Part shown: positions 16,647-25,585 of the stretch, one piece after another | Position numbering within the stretch: position 1 is the stretch's first letter | How the letters are laid out: each line of letters starts with the position of its first letter | From: Brevibacillus dissolubilis | Lineage (GTDB): Bacteria > Bacillota > Bacilli > Brevibacillales > Brevibacillaceae | NCBI RefSeq assembly: GCF_006170445.1 | Contig: NZ_VCNA01000008.1 | Coordinates: forward strand, 237,326-301,325 | Direction of reading: 5' to 3' | DNA length: 64,000 nucleotides | Notes under the pieces: generated by a model | What the model was told of the DNA's origin: nothing | Databases searched by the model: none | Seen by the model: the letters and a program-made list of their open reading frames with translations, nothing else | Program-made: the position numbers and the translations under genes

Positions 16647-18733
16647 GCTACGTGATGTCCGCCGCCGTAGATGTCATCCCCTTTGGAGAGCACATACGGA
16701 GATTCTTGCAGCTCATATTTTTTGCCGCGCATCACACCGACCCAGACGCGAATCCCATCGAGGATAACCGCTACCGTGATGACAAGGAAGATTCCGCAGA
16801 CGATGGCGTCGACTTGGTCGTTGAAGATCATCTTCTGAGCCGCTTCGATCGTTTTTACACCCTTCGGCAGCTCGCCCGCATCAAGTGTTTTCTGGAAAGC
16901 TTCTGCATGGGACAAGAAGCCGATCTTTGGATCTGGGGAGAAGATTTTCAGCCACGCCGCATACAGAGTAGCCGTAGACAGCCACGCCATTGGCACGATG
17001 GTGACCCATGCGTAAGCGGCTTTGCCCATTTTGAAAATAAGCGTGGTTCCTACCACGAACGCGATCGCGGCAAGCATTTGGTTGGCGATACCGAACAGCG
17101 GCCAGAGGGTTTTGATCCCGCCAAGCGGGTCAACAACGCCTTGGTAGAGGAAGTAGCCCCAGCCTGCTGAGATAATCGCAGAGCCGATGATGTTACCCGG
17201 GAGCCAGTCAACCTGTTTCATTTTTGGAATCACGTTACCAAGGATATCCTGCACCATGAAACGGCCTACACGTGTACCTGCGTCGATGGTGGTCAGGATG
17301 AATACCGCTTCGAACAGGATGGCGAAGTGATACCAGAACGCCATCAGTGCTTTACCGCCGAGGATGGTGGAGAAAATGGTCGCCATCCCAATCGCCAGGG
17401 ATGGTGCACCGCCTGTACGGGACAGGATGGTTTTCTCCCCTACGTCGTTAGCAAGACCGGTGATCATATCAGGTGTGACTGCGAAGCCCCAGCTGGTGAT
17501 CGTCTGTGCGGCTGTTACTGCATCTGCACCGATCGCCGCTGCCGGTGAGTTAACCGCGAAGTAGAGACCCGGTGTCAGGATACAAGCTGCGATCATCGCC
17601 ATGATGGCTACCGCAGACTCCATCAGCATCCCGCCGTAACCGATGACAGGTGCATGGGATTCTTTGGCGATCATTTTTGGTGTTGTACCAGAGGATACCA
17701 GGGCATGGAAGCCAGATACTGCACCACACGCGATGGTGATGAACAAGAACGGGAACAGCGTACCGGAGAAGACCGGTCCTGTACCGTCGATGAACGAGGT
17801 CAGCGCAGGCATTTGCAATGGTGGAAGTGTAAAGATGATACCGACTGCGAGTACCCCGATCGTCCCTACTTTGAGGAAGGAACTGAGGTAGTCACGCGGT
17901 GCAAGCAGAAGCCATACTGGCAGGACAGATGCGATAAAACCGTAGATGATGATCATCCAAGCCAGCTGTGTACCAGTGAAGGTGAACATCGCAGCTGTTG
18001 TTGGGTTTTGGGCGATTACTTGACCATAGTACAGAGAGATGAACAGCATCACGAGACCGATCAGGGATGCTTCCATAACACGCCCTGGACGCCAGTAGCG
18101 CATGTAGACCCCCATAAAAAGAGCAATCGGCAACGTCATGAAGATCGTAAAGGTAGCCCACGGAGATTCCGCGAGAGCGTTTACAACAACTAGTGCTAGT
18201 ACGGCAATAAGAATAACCATGATTGCCAAAATACCGACCGAAGCAAGCGCACCGCCAACCGGCCCGATCTCTTCTTTTGCGATTTGGCCCAAGCTTTTAC
18301 CGTTGCGGCGCATGGAGCCAAACAGGATGATGAAGTCTTGTACGGCACCACCGAGAACTACCCCGGCAATGATCCAGATCGTACCTGGGAGATAACCCAT
18401 CTGAGCGGCAAGAGTTGGTCCGACCAGCGGGCCTGCTCCGGCAATCGCCGCAAAGTGGTGACCGAACAATACCCATTTGTTCGTTGGTACGAAGTCTTTG
18501 CCGTCGTTGTTTACTTCGGCAGGTGTAGCCCGTTTATCATCGAGACCCATAATTTTGCGGGTGATAAAACGGCTGTAAAAACGGTAGGCAACCGCATAGG
18601 TACAAAATGCTGCTGTCAACAGCCAGAAGGAGTTGACGGTCTCTCCACGGGACAGAGCGAGAGCACCGAATCCAAACGCGCCAAGCACGGCGACGGCTGT
18701 CCAGATGAGGATTGAAACTATTCCCTTTTTCAT
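16643..18733 (-). CDS. cstA: CstA-family carbon-starvation/pyruvate transporter
   Basis: This 696-residue polytopic protein has CstA-family features including ATPAEVNNDGKDFVPTNKW near residue 68 and GPLVGPTLAAQMGYLPG near residue 98, with about 16 hydrophobic segments. CstA/BtsT proteins take up pyruvate in characterised bacteria. The gene lies just downstream of a LytS/LytT-type pair, the class of system that senses pyruvate, and its upstream region carries a perfect cre box and LytTR-like repeats. Start: ATG after AAAGGGG. Peptide transport was an older proposal for this family. Confidence 0.92.
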   Translation of the reverse strand: MKKGIVSILIWTAVAVLGAFGFGALALSRGETVNSFWLLTAAFCTYAVAYRFYSRFITRKIMGLDDKRATPAEVNNDGKDFVPTNKWVLFGHHFAAIAGAGPLVGPTLAAQMGYLPGTIWIIAGVVLGGAVQDFIILFGSMRRNGKSLGQIAKEEIGPVGGALASVGILAIMVILIAVLALVVVNALAESPWATFTIFMTLPIALFMGVYMRYWRPGRVMEASLIGLVMLFISLYYGQVIAQNPTTAAMFTFTGTQLAWMIIIYGFIASVLPVWLLLAPRDYLSSFLKVGTIGVLAVGIIFTLPPLQMPALTSFIDGTGPVFSGTLFPFLFITIACGAVSGFHALVSSGTTPKMIAKESHAPVIGYGGMLMESAVAIMAMIAACILTPGLYFAVNSPAAAIGADAVTAAQTITSWGFAVTPDMITGLANDVGEKTILSRTGGAPSLAIGMATIFSTILGGKALMAFWYHFAILFEAVFILTTIDAGTRVGRFMVQDILGNVIPKMKQVDWLPGNIIGSAIISAGWGYFLYQGVVDPLGGIKTLWPLFGIANQMLAAIAFVVGTTLIFKMGKAAYAWVTIVPMAWLSTATLYAAWLKIFSPDPKIGFLSHAEAFQKTLDAGELPKGVKTIEAAQKMIFNDQVDAIVCGIFLVITVAVILDGIRVWVGVMRGKKYELQESPYVLSKGDDIYGGGHHVA

Positions 18734-18830
18734 GATGCTACCCCTTTCATGTGAATATTATGAATAGACAGACAGAACTTACACTCCACTTAAACATACA
18801 AGCCTGACCGCGATGTAAAAATGAAAATTG

Positions 18831-18861
18831 TGCGAAAAGTTAAAATTAGTGCATGAACGGT
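18831..18861 (-). promoter_or_regulatory. Possible LytTR-binding direct repeat upstream of cstA
   Basis: On the minus strand ACCGTTCATG (18861-18852) and ACTTTTCGCA (18840-18831) start 21 nt apart, the usual geometry for LytTR-domain dimers. The first fits the LytTR pattern well, the second weakly. It lies about 100 bp upstream of cstA, after the regulator gene. Confidence 0.45.
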
Positions 18862-18874
18862 TGATTTTTAGTAT

Positions 18875-18888
18875 TGAAAACGCTTACA
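18875..18888. promoter_or_regulatory. CcpA cre box upstream of cstA
   Basis: TGAAAACGCTTACA fits every position of the cre consensus TGWAARCGYTWNCA and lies in the gap between the response regulator and cstA. It indicates glucose-dependent control of pyruvate uptake. Confidence 0.75.
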
Positions 18889-18913
18889 TCGACCTCGAAA
18901 TGCAAAGCTGGCA

Positions 18914-19798
18914 TTAAAATCCAAGACGCCGCTTTACCTCTTTCACTGCATTCCGGCTGACTGGCACTTCACTCTGCCGCGCATCCTGCATCACCAAGTG
19001 GATCGAGCCTTTGAACCACGGGACAAGCTCCGCTGTTTTGGCCAGATTGACGATAAAAGCACGATGGGTGCGGAAAAACTGGCGGGCAGGCAGACGGCTC
19101 TCCAGCTCTTGCAGCGTAAACGAGGTGGCATATTGCTCTTTGTGAGTGAAAATGCTCGCATATCTCCCCTCCACGGTCGCAAACACGATCTCAGATGGAT
19201 CGATCAGCAGGATTTTGCCGTTCTTCTCAACAGGAATGCGCTTGGGCTGCTGTTCTTGGGAGAGGACATGCTGAATCAGGGAGGCGAGCTGTTGTTCCAT
19301 TTGTTTGGGATCTAGGGAAGCACCTGTGGCTAAGGAATCATCTGCTGAGACTTGCTGATGGCTCTCAGCCGTGACGTCTACTTGGATGCTGTCAGGTGCA
19401 GAATCGTTCTCTCCAGCTTCGTAGTGTGCGTTCTCGAAGCGTTTGCGGACACGCTGAATGGTCTTGTCCAGACGCTGTTCACTGAATGGCTTGACGATAT
19501 AGTCGGTCGCCTCCAGCTCAAATGCACGGACAGCATGAGCCTCGTAGGCGGTGGCGAACACGATAACCGGCCGCTTTTCCATCTGATTGACCAGTTGTTC
19601 AGCCACCTCCACTCCGTCGCGGTCGTGCAAATGGATGTCGAGGAAGACCAGATCGGGCTTGGCTTCCGGGATCAGCTCCAGCGCTTCGGTGCCACTGGAA
19701 GCTTCTCCGATCACCTCTAGATCCGAAAATTGTTCGAGCAGATAGCGCAGCTCGGCGCGTGCAGGCATTTCATCATCCACGATGAAGACGTTGAGCAT
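18914..19798 (-). CDS. LytTR-family response regulator
   Basis: This 294-residue protein has a receiver domain with Asp-Asp at 8-9 and the phospho-acceptor Asp54 (VFLDIHLHD), a linker rich in polar residues, and a C-terminal LytTR DNA-binding domain (about 190-294, with FFRTHRAFIVNLAKT). It overlaps the 3' end of the sensor kinase gene by 26 nt. By context it should activate the cstA-ybdD genes in response to an external carbon signal, probably pyruvate. Confidence 0.9.
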   Translation of the reverse strand: MLNVFIVDDEMPARAELRYLLEQFSDLEVIGEASSGTEALELIPEAKPDLVFLDIHLHDRDGVEVAEQLVNQMEKRPVIVFATAYEAHAVRAFELEATDYIVKPFSEQRLDKTIQRVRKRFENAHYEAGENDSAPDSIQVDVTAESHQQVSADDSLATGASLDPKQMEQQLASLIQHVLSQEQQPKRIPVEKNGKILLIDPSEIVFATVEGRYASIFTHKEQYATSFTLQELESRLPARQFFRTHRAFIVNLAKTAELVPWFKGSIHLVMQDARQSEVPVSRNAVKEVKRRLGF

Positions 19799-21509
19799 GG
19801 TTGTTCACTCCTATCGGCAAAGTGATGGTACAGGTGGTACCTGCTCCTTTTTCGCTATGTATAGTGAGATCATACGGGGCACCATAAATCGATTGGATGC
19901 GCCCTCGCACATTGGTCAGTCCAATCCCACTGAAGCGGCGTTTTCCTGAAGGGGTCCCCTCCGGCTTGACGGCAAAGGGATCGCAATCCATCCCGACTCC
20001 ATCATCAGAGACGGTCAGAACAAGGGTATGTGAATCGATCTCGCGGGCAGAGATGGTGACAGTCCCTCCCTCCCTCTTGGGTAACAGTCCGTGCTTGATC
20101 GCATTCTCGACAAGCGGCTGGATGATCAATCCCGGAACGAGCACATGCTCCACTCCTGGCTGAATGTCATAGGCCACATGGAGCTTGTCGCCAAAACGCG
20201 CCCGCTCGATCGCCAGATATGCTTCGACATGCTCCAGCTCCTCTGACAGAGAGACATACCCGCCACTCTGGTGCAGATTGCGGCGGAAGTAGTCAGAGAG
20301 GTAGATCAGCAGTTCACGGGCTTTTTCCGGGCGGATGCGGATGAAGGAGACGATCGTATTGATGGCATTAAACAAAAAATGCGGATTGATCTGAGCGTAG
20401 AGTGCCCTGATCTCGGCATCGGCAAGCAGACGGGACTGACGTTTCAGCTCAGCGACCTCCAGCTGGGTGGAGATGAGTTCCCCCAGACCCCGTACCAGCT
20501 CCAGATCAACCGGAGAAAGCTTCCGGGTATGATCCTGATATAGCTTGAGGACCCCCACTACTTCCCCTCTTCTTTTGAGGGGGACAAGAATCGCAGAGCG
20601 CAGGGCACAGTTACGCACCTGGCAGCCGATCTCCTCTTTGCTTGCCGCGATTTTGATTTCTTTGGTCTCTATGACCTCGCGAGTAGCTTCGGTGGCGATC
20701 TGCTTTCCTGGGATGTGATGGGACGAGCCGATTCCCACGTGACTCAGCACCTCATTGATATCGGTGATGGCGACTGCTGCACAGCGGATGGAACGCAGGA
20801 TCTCGTGGGCTACTTTTTCCGCTGATTCACGGGTCAACCCGTCGCGCAGGAAGGTCACGGTCTTATCCGCGATCCGAAGCGTCCGCTGGGCTTGCAGTGC
20901 TCCAATCTGGTCTTCCTCTGACTTGACCAGATCAACGATGATAATGAAGACAGCCACCCCAACCGAGTTGACCACCGACATCGGGATACTGATCACCTCG
21001 ACCAGCTCCAGCACCTTGGTATACGGATAGGCGACCAATAGCAAAATCCCCATCTGCACCCATTCGGTAAAAAAACCGACCCACAGGGCAACGACCCAAT
21101 TGACCTCCCGATGCTGTTTCCGATACGCCCGAAAGACCCAGCCCGCAATAAACCCGTGCGCCATCGTAGCGATCCCGGCCGCCAAGCCTGTATAACCACC
21201 CAACGCATAGCGGTGAATCCCTGAGATAAACCCAGTGGCAACCCCAACCCACGGGCCTGCTAAGAGTCCAGCCACAACCGGCCCCATGGCACGTGAACTG
21301 GCGATCGCCCCATCATAAGGGATCCCGATATGCGTCGCAAAAATAGAAAAAGAGGAAAAAATAAAGACCATGATCAGCTTGTCCCGCCATGTGGCACGCT
21401 CATTCAGTACGCGGCGAACCGCTCTGATCCGTGTCAACAGGAACGCCGCCATAATCAAGATCGCAGCTCGCTCGGTTAAAAGAATCATCAAAGGATGCAG
21501 GAAGATCAA
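19773..21509 (-). CDS. LytS-type sensor histidine kinase
   Basis: This protein is about 578 residues from a TTG at 21509, chosen because AAGGAGG lies just upstream. An in-frame ATG at 21542 would place that ribosome site inside the gene. It has an N-terminal 5TM-LYT membrane sensor (about 1-180), a GAF-like domain (about 210-340), the LytS-type histidine box INPHFLFNAINTI (near residue 375) and a C-terminal ATPase domain with the motif DDGVGMD. It pairs with the following LytTR regulator. Related BtsS/LytS systems respond to pyruvate. Confidence 0.9.
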   Translation of the reverse strand: MIFLHPLMILLTERAAILIMAAFLLTRIRAVRRVLNERATWRDKLIMVFIFSSFSIFATHIGIPYDGAIASSRAMGPVVAGLLAGPWVGVATGFISGIHRYALGGYTGLAAGIATMAHGFIAGWVFRAYRKQHREVNWVVALWVGFFTEWVQMGILLLVAYPYTKVLELVEVISIPMSVVNSVGVAVFIIIVDLVKSEEDQIGALQAQRTLRIADKTVTFLRDGLTRESAEKVAHEILRSIRCAAVAITDINEVLSHVGIGSSHHIPGKQIATEATREVIETKEIKIAASKEEIGCQVRNCALRSAILVPLKRRGEVVGVLKLYQDHTRKLSPVDLELVRGLGELISTQLEVAELKRQSRLLADAEIRALYAQINPHFLFNAINTIVSFIRIRPEKARELLIYLSDYFRRNLHQSGGYVSLSEELEHVEAYLAIERARFGDKLHVAYDIQPGVEHVLVPGLIIQPLVENAIKHGLLPKREGGTVTISAREIDSHTLVLTVSDDGVGMDCDPFAVKPEGTPSGKRRFSGIGLTNVRGRIQSIYGAPYDLTIHSEKGAGTTCTITLPIGVNNHAQRLHRG

Positions 21510-21621
21510 CTCCTCACCCACCTCCTTTTGGTTTTGATGCATCTACCATTTTCGATACTGTTACTATTATTCGCTTTTGTCACATTTTGGTCAAGAAAAA
21601 AGACACCGTCTGATCGGTGCC

Positions 21622-21825
21622 TTACTCTACACGAAAGCCGATGGACTCTGTCTCAGGCGATTCTGCGCTGCTCTGAGAGCCTGTGTTAGTGTTGAAGCCT
21701 GCTTGTGGATCGGTTGTCTGTGGATGTGGTGTGTCGATCTCCACTTCTGGACGGTCTACATACGGGATCTCTTGCGGGGTATCAATCTGCGGGACTTCTA
21801 CCATGTTCTGCTGATTCATTTCCAT
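21622..21825 (-). CDS. Small hydrophilic, disordered protein of unknown function
   Basis: A 67-residue protein rich in Pro, Thr, Gln and Glu (for example VPQIDTPQEIPYVDRPEVEI), with no Cys and no membrane segment. The ATG at 21825 was chosen because AGGAGG lies 8 nt upstream; the frame is open further upstream but without a ribosome site. It sits alone between the HPPD terminator and the sensor kinase. Composition is like small spore or coat-associated proteins of Bacilli, but this is only an impression. Confidence 0.5.
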   Translation of the reverse strand: MEMNQQNMVEVPQIDTPQEIPYVDRPEVEIDTPHPQTTDPQAGFNTNTGSQSSAESPETESIGFRVE

Positions 21826-21906
21826 CTTCTCTACCTCCTGTTGGCTCATCGATCCCCTATAGCTTTCCCGAGAAATCATCCCTTCATCTATTGGAGGAAA
21901 AAATGG

Positions 21907-21946
21907 AAAACGGCCTGCTTCTCCAAGAAGGAAAAGCAAACCGTTT
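21907..21946 (-). terminator. Terminator of the HPPD gene
   Basis: On the minus strand AAACGG...CCGTTT with inner GCTTTTCC/GGAGAAGC pairing is followed by T-rich sequence. Confidence 0.7.
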
Positions 21947-21968
21947 AGATATGGTGCTAAGCAGTTGA

Positions 21969-23057
21969 TTAGAGGTTACCGCGGCGCTCTTGCTCGCGCT
22001 CCAGTGCTTCGAAGAGAGCTTTGAAGTTACCGTCGCCGAAGCCTTTGGAGCCTTTGCGTTGGATGATCTCAACGAACAGGGTTGGACGGTCTACGATTGG
22101 CTTGCTGAAGAGCTGCAGCAGGTAGCCTTCGTCATCACGGTCAACGAGGATGCCCAGTTCTTTAAGCTTGTTCAGGTCTTCTGGGATTTCACCGACGCGG
22201 TCAGTCAATTCTTCGTAGTAGGTATCTGGTACATGGAGGAAGTCTACTCCATTGTCACGCAGAGCGGATACGGTTTTGACGATATCGTTGGTCAGGAGTG
22301 CGATATGCTGTACGCCTGGTCCTTTGTAGAACTCCAGGTACTCTTGGATTTGGGATTTGCGTTTGCCTTCTGCCGGTTCGTTGATTGGGAACTTGATGCG
22401 GCCGGTACCGGAAGACATTACTTTGGACATCAGCGCAGAGTATTCAGTGGAGATGTCGTCGTCTTTGAAGTTTTGGGTAGCAGTGAAGCCCATTACTTTT
22501 TCGTAGTAAGAAACCCACTCGTCCATCACTTCAACGTTACCTACAATGTGGTCGATACCGATCAGGCCGGTACCTTCGCCTTTTACAGGTGCTTCGTACG
22601 CTTCGAAGCCTGGGAAGAATACGCCTTTGTAGTCTTTACGCTCGATGAAGGAGTGAACGGTGTCACCATAGGTACCGATGATTGCTTTTTTGATGGTACC
22701 GAACTCATCGGTGTACTCGGTTGGCTCTTGGATTGGGATCGCACCGCGGGAGATCGCTTCGCGGTATGCCTGTTCACAGTCTTCTACGCGGAGCGCGATA
22801 TCTTTTACACCTTCGCCGTGTTTTTTCACGAAGTCAGTGATTGGATGTTCATCGGTAAGCGCGCCGGACAGAACGAGGCGCAGGTGGTTTTGCTTGAGTA
22901 CATAAGACACTTTATCGCGGGAACCAGTCTCAAGACCTGCATATGCATAAGCCTCGAAGCCGAACGCTTTAGTGAAGTAGTGCATCGCTTGTTTCGCGTT
23001 GCCTACATAAAGTTCCAGGTAATCCCAGTCTTGAATTGGAAAGAAATCAGTTGCCAT
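21969..23057 (-). CDS. hppD: 4-hydroxyphenylpyruvate dioxygenase
   Basis: This 362-residue enzyme converts 4-hydroxyphenylpyruvate to homogentisate in tyrosine breakdown. Two vicinal-oxygen-chelate halves are visible. The Fe(II) ligands are His near 170 (GIDHIVGN), His near 251 (GVQHIALLTND) and Glu near 330 (LFVEIIQRKG), followed by the C-terminal KGFGDGNFKALFEA element that closes the active site. No homogentisate pathway genes are adjacent, so this is a single-gene unit with its own terminator. Confidence 0.95.
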   Translation of the reverse strand: MATDFFPIQDWDYLELYVGNAKQAMHYFTKAFGFEAYAYAGLETGSRDKVSYVLKQNHLRLVLSGALTDEHPITDFVKKHGEGVKDIALRVEDCEQAYREAISRGAIPIQEPTEYTDEFGTIKKAIIGTYGDTVHSFIERKDYKGVFFPGFEAYEAPVKGEGTGLIGIDHIVGNVEVMDEWVSYYEKVMGFTATQNFKDDDISTEYSALMSKVMSSGTGRIKFPINEPAEGKRKSQIQEYLEFYKGPGVQHIALLTNDIVKTVSALRDNGVDFLHVPDTYYEELTDRVGEIPEDLNKLKELGILVDRDDEGYLLQLFSKPIVDRPTLFVEIIQRKGSKGFGDGNFKALFEALEREQERRGNL

Positions 23058-23274
23058 TATGTCACCCTCCAGAATTCGTAATTTCAGAACTTATTGAAAT
23101 GCTTTCTTAATTCAGAGATTACATTGAAACCGCTTTCCTCGCAAGAATCCCTAGTGAAGCTTAAACGCTTTTCATTAATAAAGACCATCGTTTCAGCATT
23201 GACCACGCATCAAATCAAGATAAATTGGCAAAAGTAGGAATATGAATTTTTATTTCCACAGGGGGTATCAGTCC

Positions 23275-23964
23275 GTGTATCCATCCTCTACCCAAAGCAT
23301 GTCAGCCGAGCTGCAACGCTTGATCAATCAGCTCCAGCAGCACGAACGTAATCAGAGCAATACCCTGCGCAATCTTGCCAACCAGCTTCAGAACCTCGCC
23401 TCCATGGAAAATCAGACGATGACCCTGCTGCAGCAAATCCATCAGCTCAGCAATCAGCTGGCATTCGAGGCGATGCGGCATAGCAGCGGCAGCATCACCA
23501 CAAGCGGTACCACCAACCAGCCACAGACGGCGACCTCGTCGTTTCAGCCTGAGCAGCATTTGACCGGAAATCCAGCGGGCGGCAATCTGACGGGTCTTGC
23601 TGGTCAGGTGAACCCGATCCCTCAGATGAATCAGGTTGTTGGTCAGCCTCACTCGTTCCATCCGGTGAATACGGTCGGACCGATTAGTTCGTTGAATCCG
23701 CTGAATCAGTCGGGGCAAATCAATCCGTTGAATCCATTCAATCAAGCTGGTCAATCCGTGCAAGGGCAACTCCCTACTTTGAACACAGCCAATCCGATGA
23801 GCCAGCACAGCTCACTGTCCCAGTCGAATCAGGTGAATCCTCTTAATCCGTTATCGCAGACACAGGCCAATCGGCTGAATCAGAACCAGCCAAGTACTCC
23901 TTTGGCCCAACCGACCTATGATCCCAACGTGGGTGCGTTTCAATTCGAACCGCCAGAATCTTAA
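23275..23964 (+). CDS. Asn/Gln/Pro-rich low-complexity protein
   Basis: This protein is about 229 residues from a GTG at 23275 (AGGGGGT upstream); an ATG at 23242 is in frame but has a poorly spaced ribosome site. Residues 5-75 form a Gln/Leu-rich amphipathic, coiled-coil-like helix (ELQRLINQLQQHERNQ). The rest is a disordered tract with irregular repeats built on NPLNQ, INPLNPFNQ and VNPLNPL. There is no signal peptide. The look is that of a spore-coat or cell-surface scaffold protein, but no family is recognised. Confidence 0.6.
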   Translation: MYPSSTQSMSAELQRLINQLQQHERNQSNTLRNLANQLQNLASMENQTMTLLQQIHQLSNQLAFEAMRHSSGSITTSGTTNQPQTATSSFQPEQHLTGNPAGGNLTGLAGQVNPIPQMNQVVGQPHSFHPVNTVGPISSLNPLNQSGQINPLNPFNQAGQSVQGQLPTLNTANPMSQHSSLSQSNQVNPLNPLSQTQANRLNQNQPSTPLAQPTYDPNVGAFQFEPPES

Positions 23965-24040
23965 TCCTTCGCTACCCCATCCTATGCGGTCATCACCACA
24001 AGCAACACCGTAGGTCAGAGATCAACCCGGTGAATATGAA

Positions 24041-24070
24041 AAGGCACACGATGCGAACCGTGTGCCTTTT
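24041..24070 (+). terminator. Terminator after the low-complexity protein gene
   Basis: GGCACACG (24043-24050) and CGTGTGCC (24059-24066) form a perfect stem followed by TTTT. Confidence 0.8.
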
Positions 24071-24144
24071 GGCTGTTGTCTATGCTTGTTTTTCCTGTAA
24101 GATGGTAGGTAGAAAAGATAGGGAAATAACAGGAGGAATCTGGG

Positions 24145-24837
24145 ATGAATCAAGAATGGAATGATGAAGTCGTCAAGAAATGGAATAAAAACGCGGAGCA
24201 ATGGGATCGGGACAGTATCGAAATGTGGGATACCGGTAGCCGTAAGACGATTCTTCCGCTGTTAAAGCAACTGGTGTCGACTGCTGACGGCACGATTCTA
24301 GATGCTGGCTGCGGCGCAGGATATGGCAGTTGGAAGCTGGCACGGGATGGTTATCGGGTAATTGGTGTCGATATTTCCCAAGAAATGATTCAATATGCCA
24401 AATCCCGTCCAAGCGAAGGTCTTTCGCTCGAATTCCGTGTCGGCGATGTCGGTCGGTTGTCTTTGACGGATGAAGAGGCGGCGGGGATTTTATCTATTAA
24501 TGTCGTGGAATTCACTGAATCACCGCTGGATACCCTGTTGGAATTCCGCCGCGTGTTGAAACCTGGCGGCATGCTGCTGCTCGGAATTCTCGGACCGACA
24601 GCCGGCCCCCGTGCGTACAGCTTCCCTCGTCTGTATGGAAAACCAACGATTCAAAATACGATGATGCCATGGGAAGCCAAGCAGTTGGCTGAGGAAAACG
24701 GCTACGAGCTAGTCTCCGAGCACCCGGTCTACAAGGAAGGTGTCACCGATGAGATCGCAGAACAATTAGATCCGTTGCTGCGGGAAGCTGTCAGTTTCTT
24801 GACCGTTTTTGTCCTTAGAAAAGTAGATCAACCGTAA
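24145..24837 (+). CDS. Class I SAM-dependent methyltransferase
   Basis: This 230-residue protein has the SAM-binding motif I LDAGCGAGYG at about 49-58, followed by GVDIS, which places the acidic residue of motif II. It is a small, soluble Methyltransf_11/25-type enzyme. Start: ATG after AGGAGG. Neighbours give no clue to the substrate. Confidence 0.85.
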   Translation: MNQEWNDEVVKKWNKNAEQWDRDSIEMWDTGSRKTILPLLKQLVSTADGTILDAGCGAGYGSWKLARDGYRVIGVDISQEMIQYAKSRPSEGLSLEFRVGDVGRLSLTDEEAAGILSINVVEFTESPLDTLLEFRRVLKPGGMLLLGILGPTAGPRAYSFPRLYGKPTIQNTMMPWEAKQLAEENGYELVSEHPVYKEGVTDEIAEQLDPLLREAVSFLTVFVLRKVDQP

Positions 24838-24840
24838 AGC

Positions 24841-25452
24841 TTACTGGGCCTGCTCCAGATCGCGCGCGGTCTTGCTCTTCTCCACCTGTTTCTCATTGGG
24901 AAACGTCCCCATGAGCACATCAAAGGCCGGATTGGTTACACCATACCAGTAGTTTTCGTTTTTGAAGTGGTGCAGTAAGTGAAGCTTCTTCATCCAACGG
25001 CCCCATGGGGTGAACGGCTGGATTGGCCTGTGCGCCACATAGTGCGTCCACTCATAAAACAACAAAAACCCGATCATCCCTGTGGCAAAAGCACTGGTCA
25101 TCGCCGCATCTGCGGTCAGCCAATAATAGACAGCAAACGTCACCACCATCTGGGGCAGGCTGTACCATACCGGCAAAAACAAAAGCTCCAGCTCATCCGG
25201 CTTCACATGGTGATCATAATGTAAGCGCTTTAAAAAATGTAGAAACAAAGGGTTCTTCGGCGGCTTCAAGTGAAACAGAAAACGATGAATCAGGTACTCA
25301 CTGAGCGCATAGAGGACCATCCCAAGCAGGAGGGACAGCCAGACCACGCCTCTGTCCAGATCAGGCAGTGTGAAAAACAGGCAAGCGAGTAACAACAGGC
25401 TCATCACCATAATATCTAAAAAGCTGAAAAATTCTTTCAAATAAACCCTCAT
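24841..25452 (-). CDS. Sterol desaturase/fatty acid hydroxylase family membrane protein
   Basis: This 203-residue protein has four hydrophobic segments and the spaced histidine clusters of the di-iron fatty-acid-hydroxylase superfamily: HRFLFH, HYDHH, HYVAHR and LHLLHHF. The family hydroxylates or desaturates lipids. Bacillus relatives of this size are uncharacterised, so the substrate is unknown. The gene converges on the methyltransferase, with 3 bp between their stops. Confidence 0.82.
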   Translation of the reverse strand: MRVYLKEFFSFLDIMVMSLLLLACLFFTLPDLDRGVVWLSLLLGMVLYALSEYLIHRFLFHLKPPKNPLFLHFLKRLHYDHHVKPDELELLFLPVWYSLPQMVVTFAVYYWLTADAAMTSAFATGMIGFLLFYEWTHYVAHRPIQPFTPWGRWMKKLHLLHHFKNENYWYGVTNPAFDVLMGTFPNEKQVEKSKTARDLEQAQ

Positions 25453-25530
25453 TTCGCATCCCCCACAAATACACTCTTTTTGACATAGGCTATTACGTTC
25501 TCTTCCTCATTATACTGCGAAACGCAACGA

Positions 25531-25577
25531 AAAAAAGGGAAATGATCCGGCGCAGCTCTGCCACACGGTCATTTCCC
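25531..25577 (-). terminator. Terminator of the soluble chemoreceptor gene
   Basis: GGGAAATGA (25538-25546) pairs with TCATTTCCC (25569-25577), with an A-run on the plus strand (T-run in the transcript). Confidence 0.8.
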
Positions 25578-25585
25578 TCTTTTAT

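Noticed and set aside
21990..23081. 363-codon plus-strand open frame
   Set aside because: Exact antisense of the HPPD gene, whose iron ligands are all present on the other strand.
23118..23140. cre-like site upstream of HPPD
   Set aside because: TGAAACCGCTTTCC matches only 12 of 14 consensus positions and lacks the terminal CA, so it was not called.
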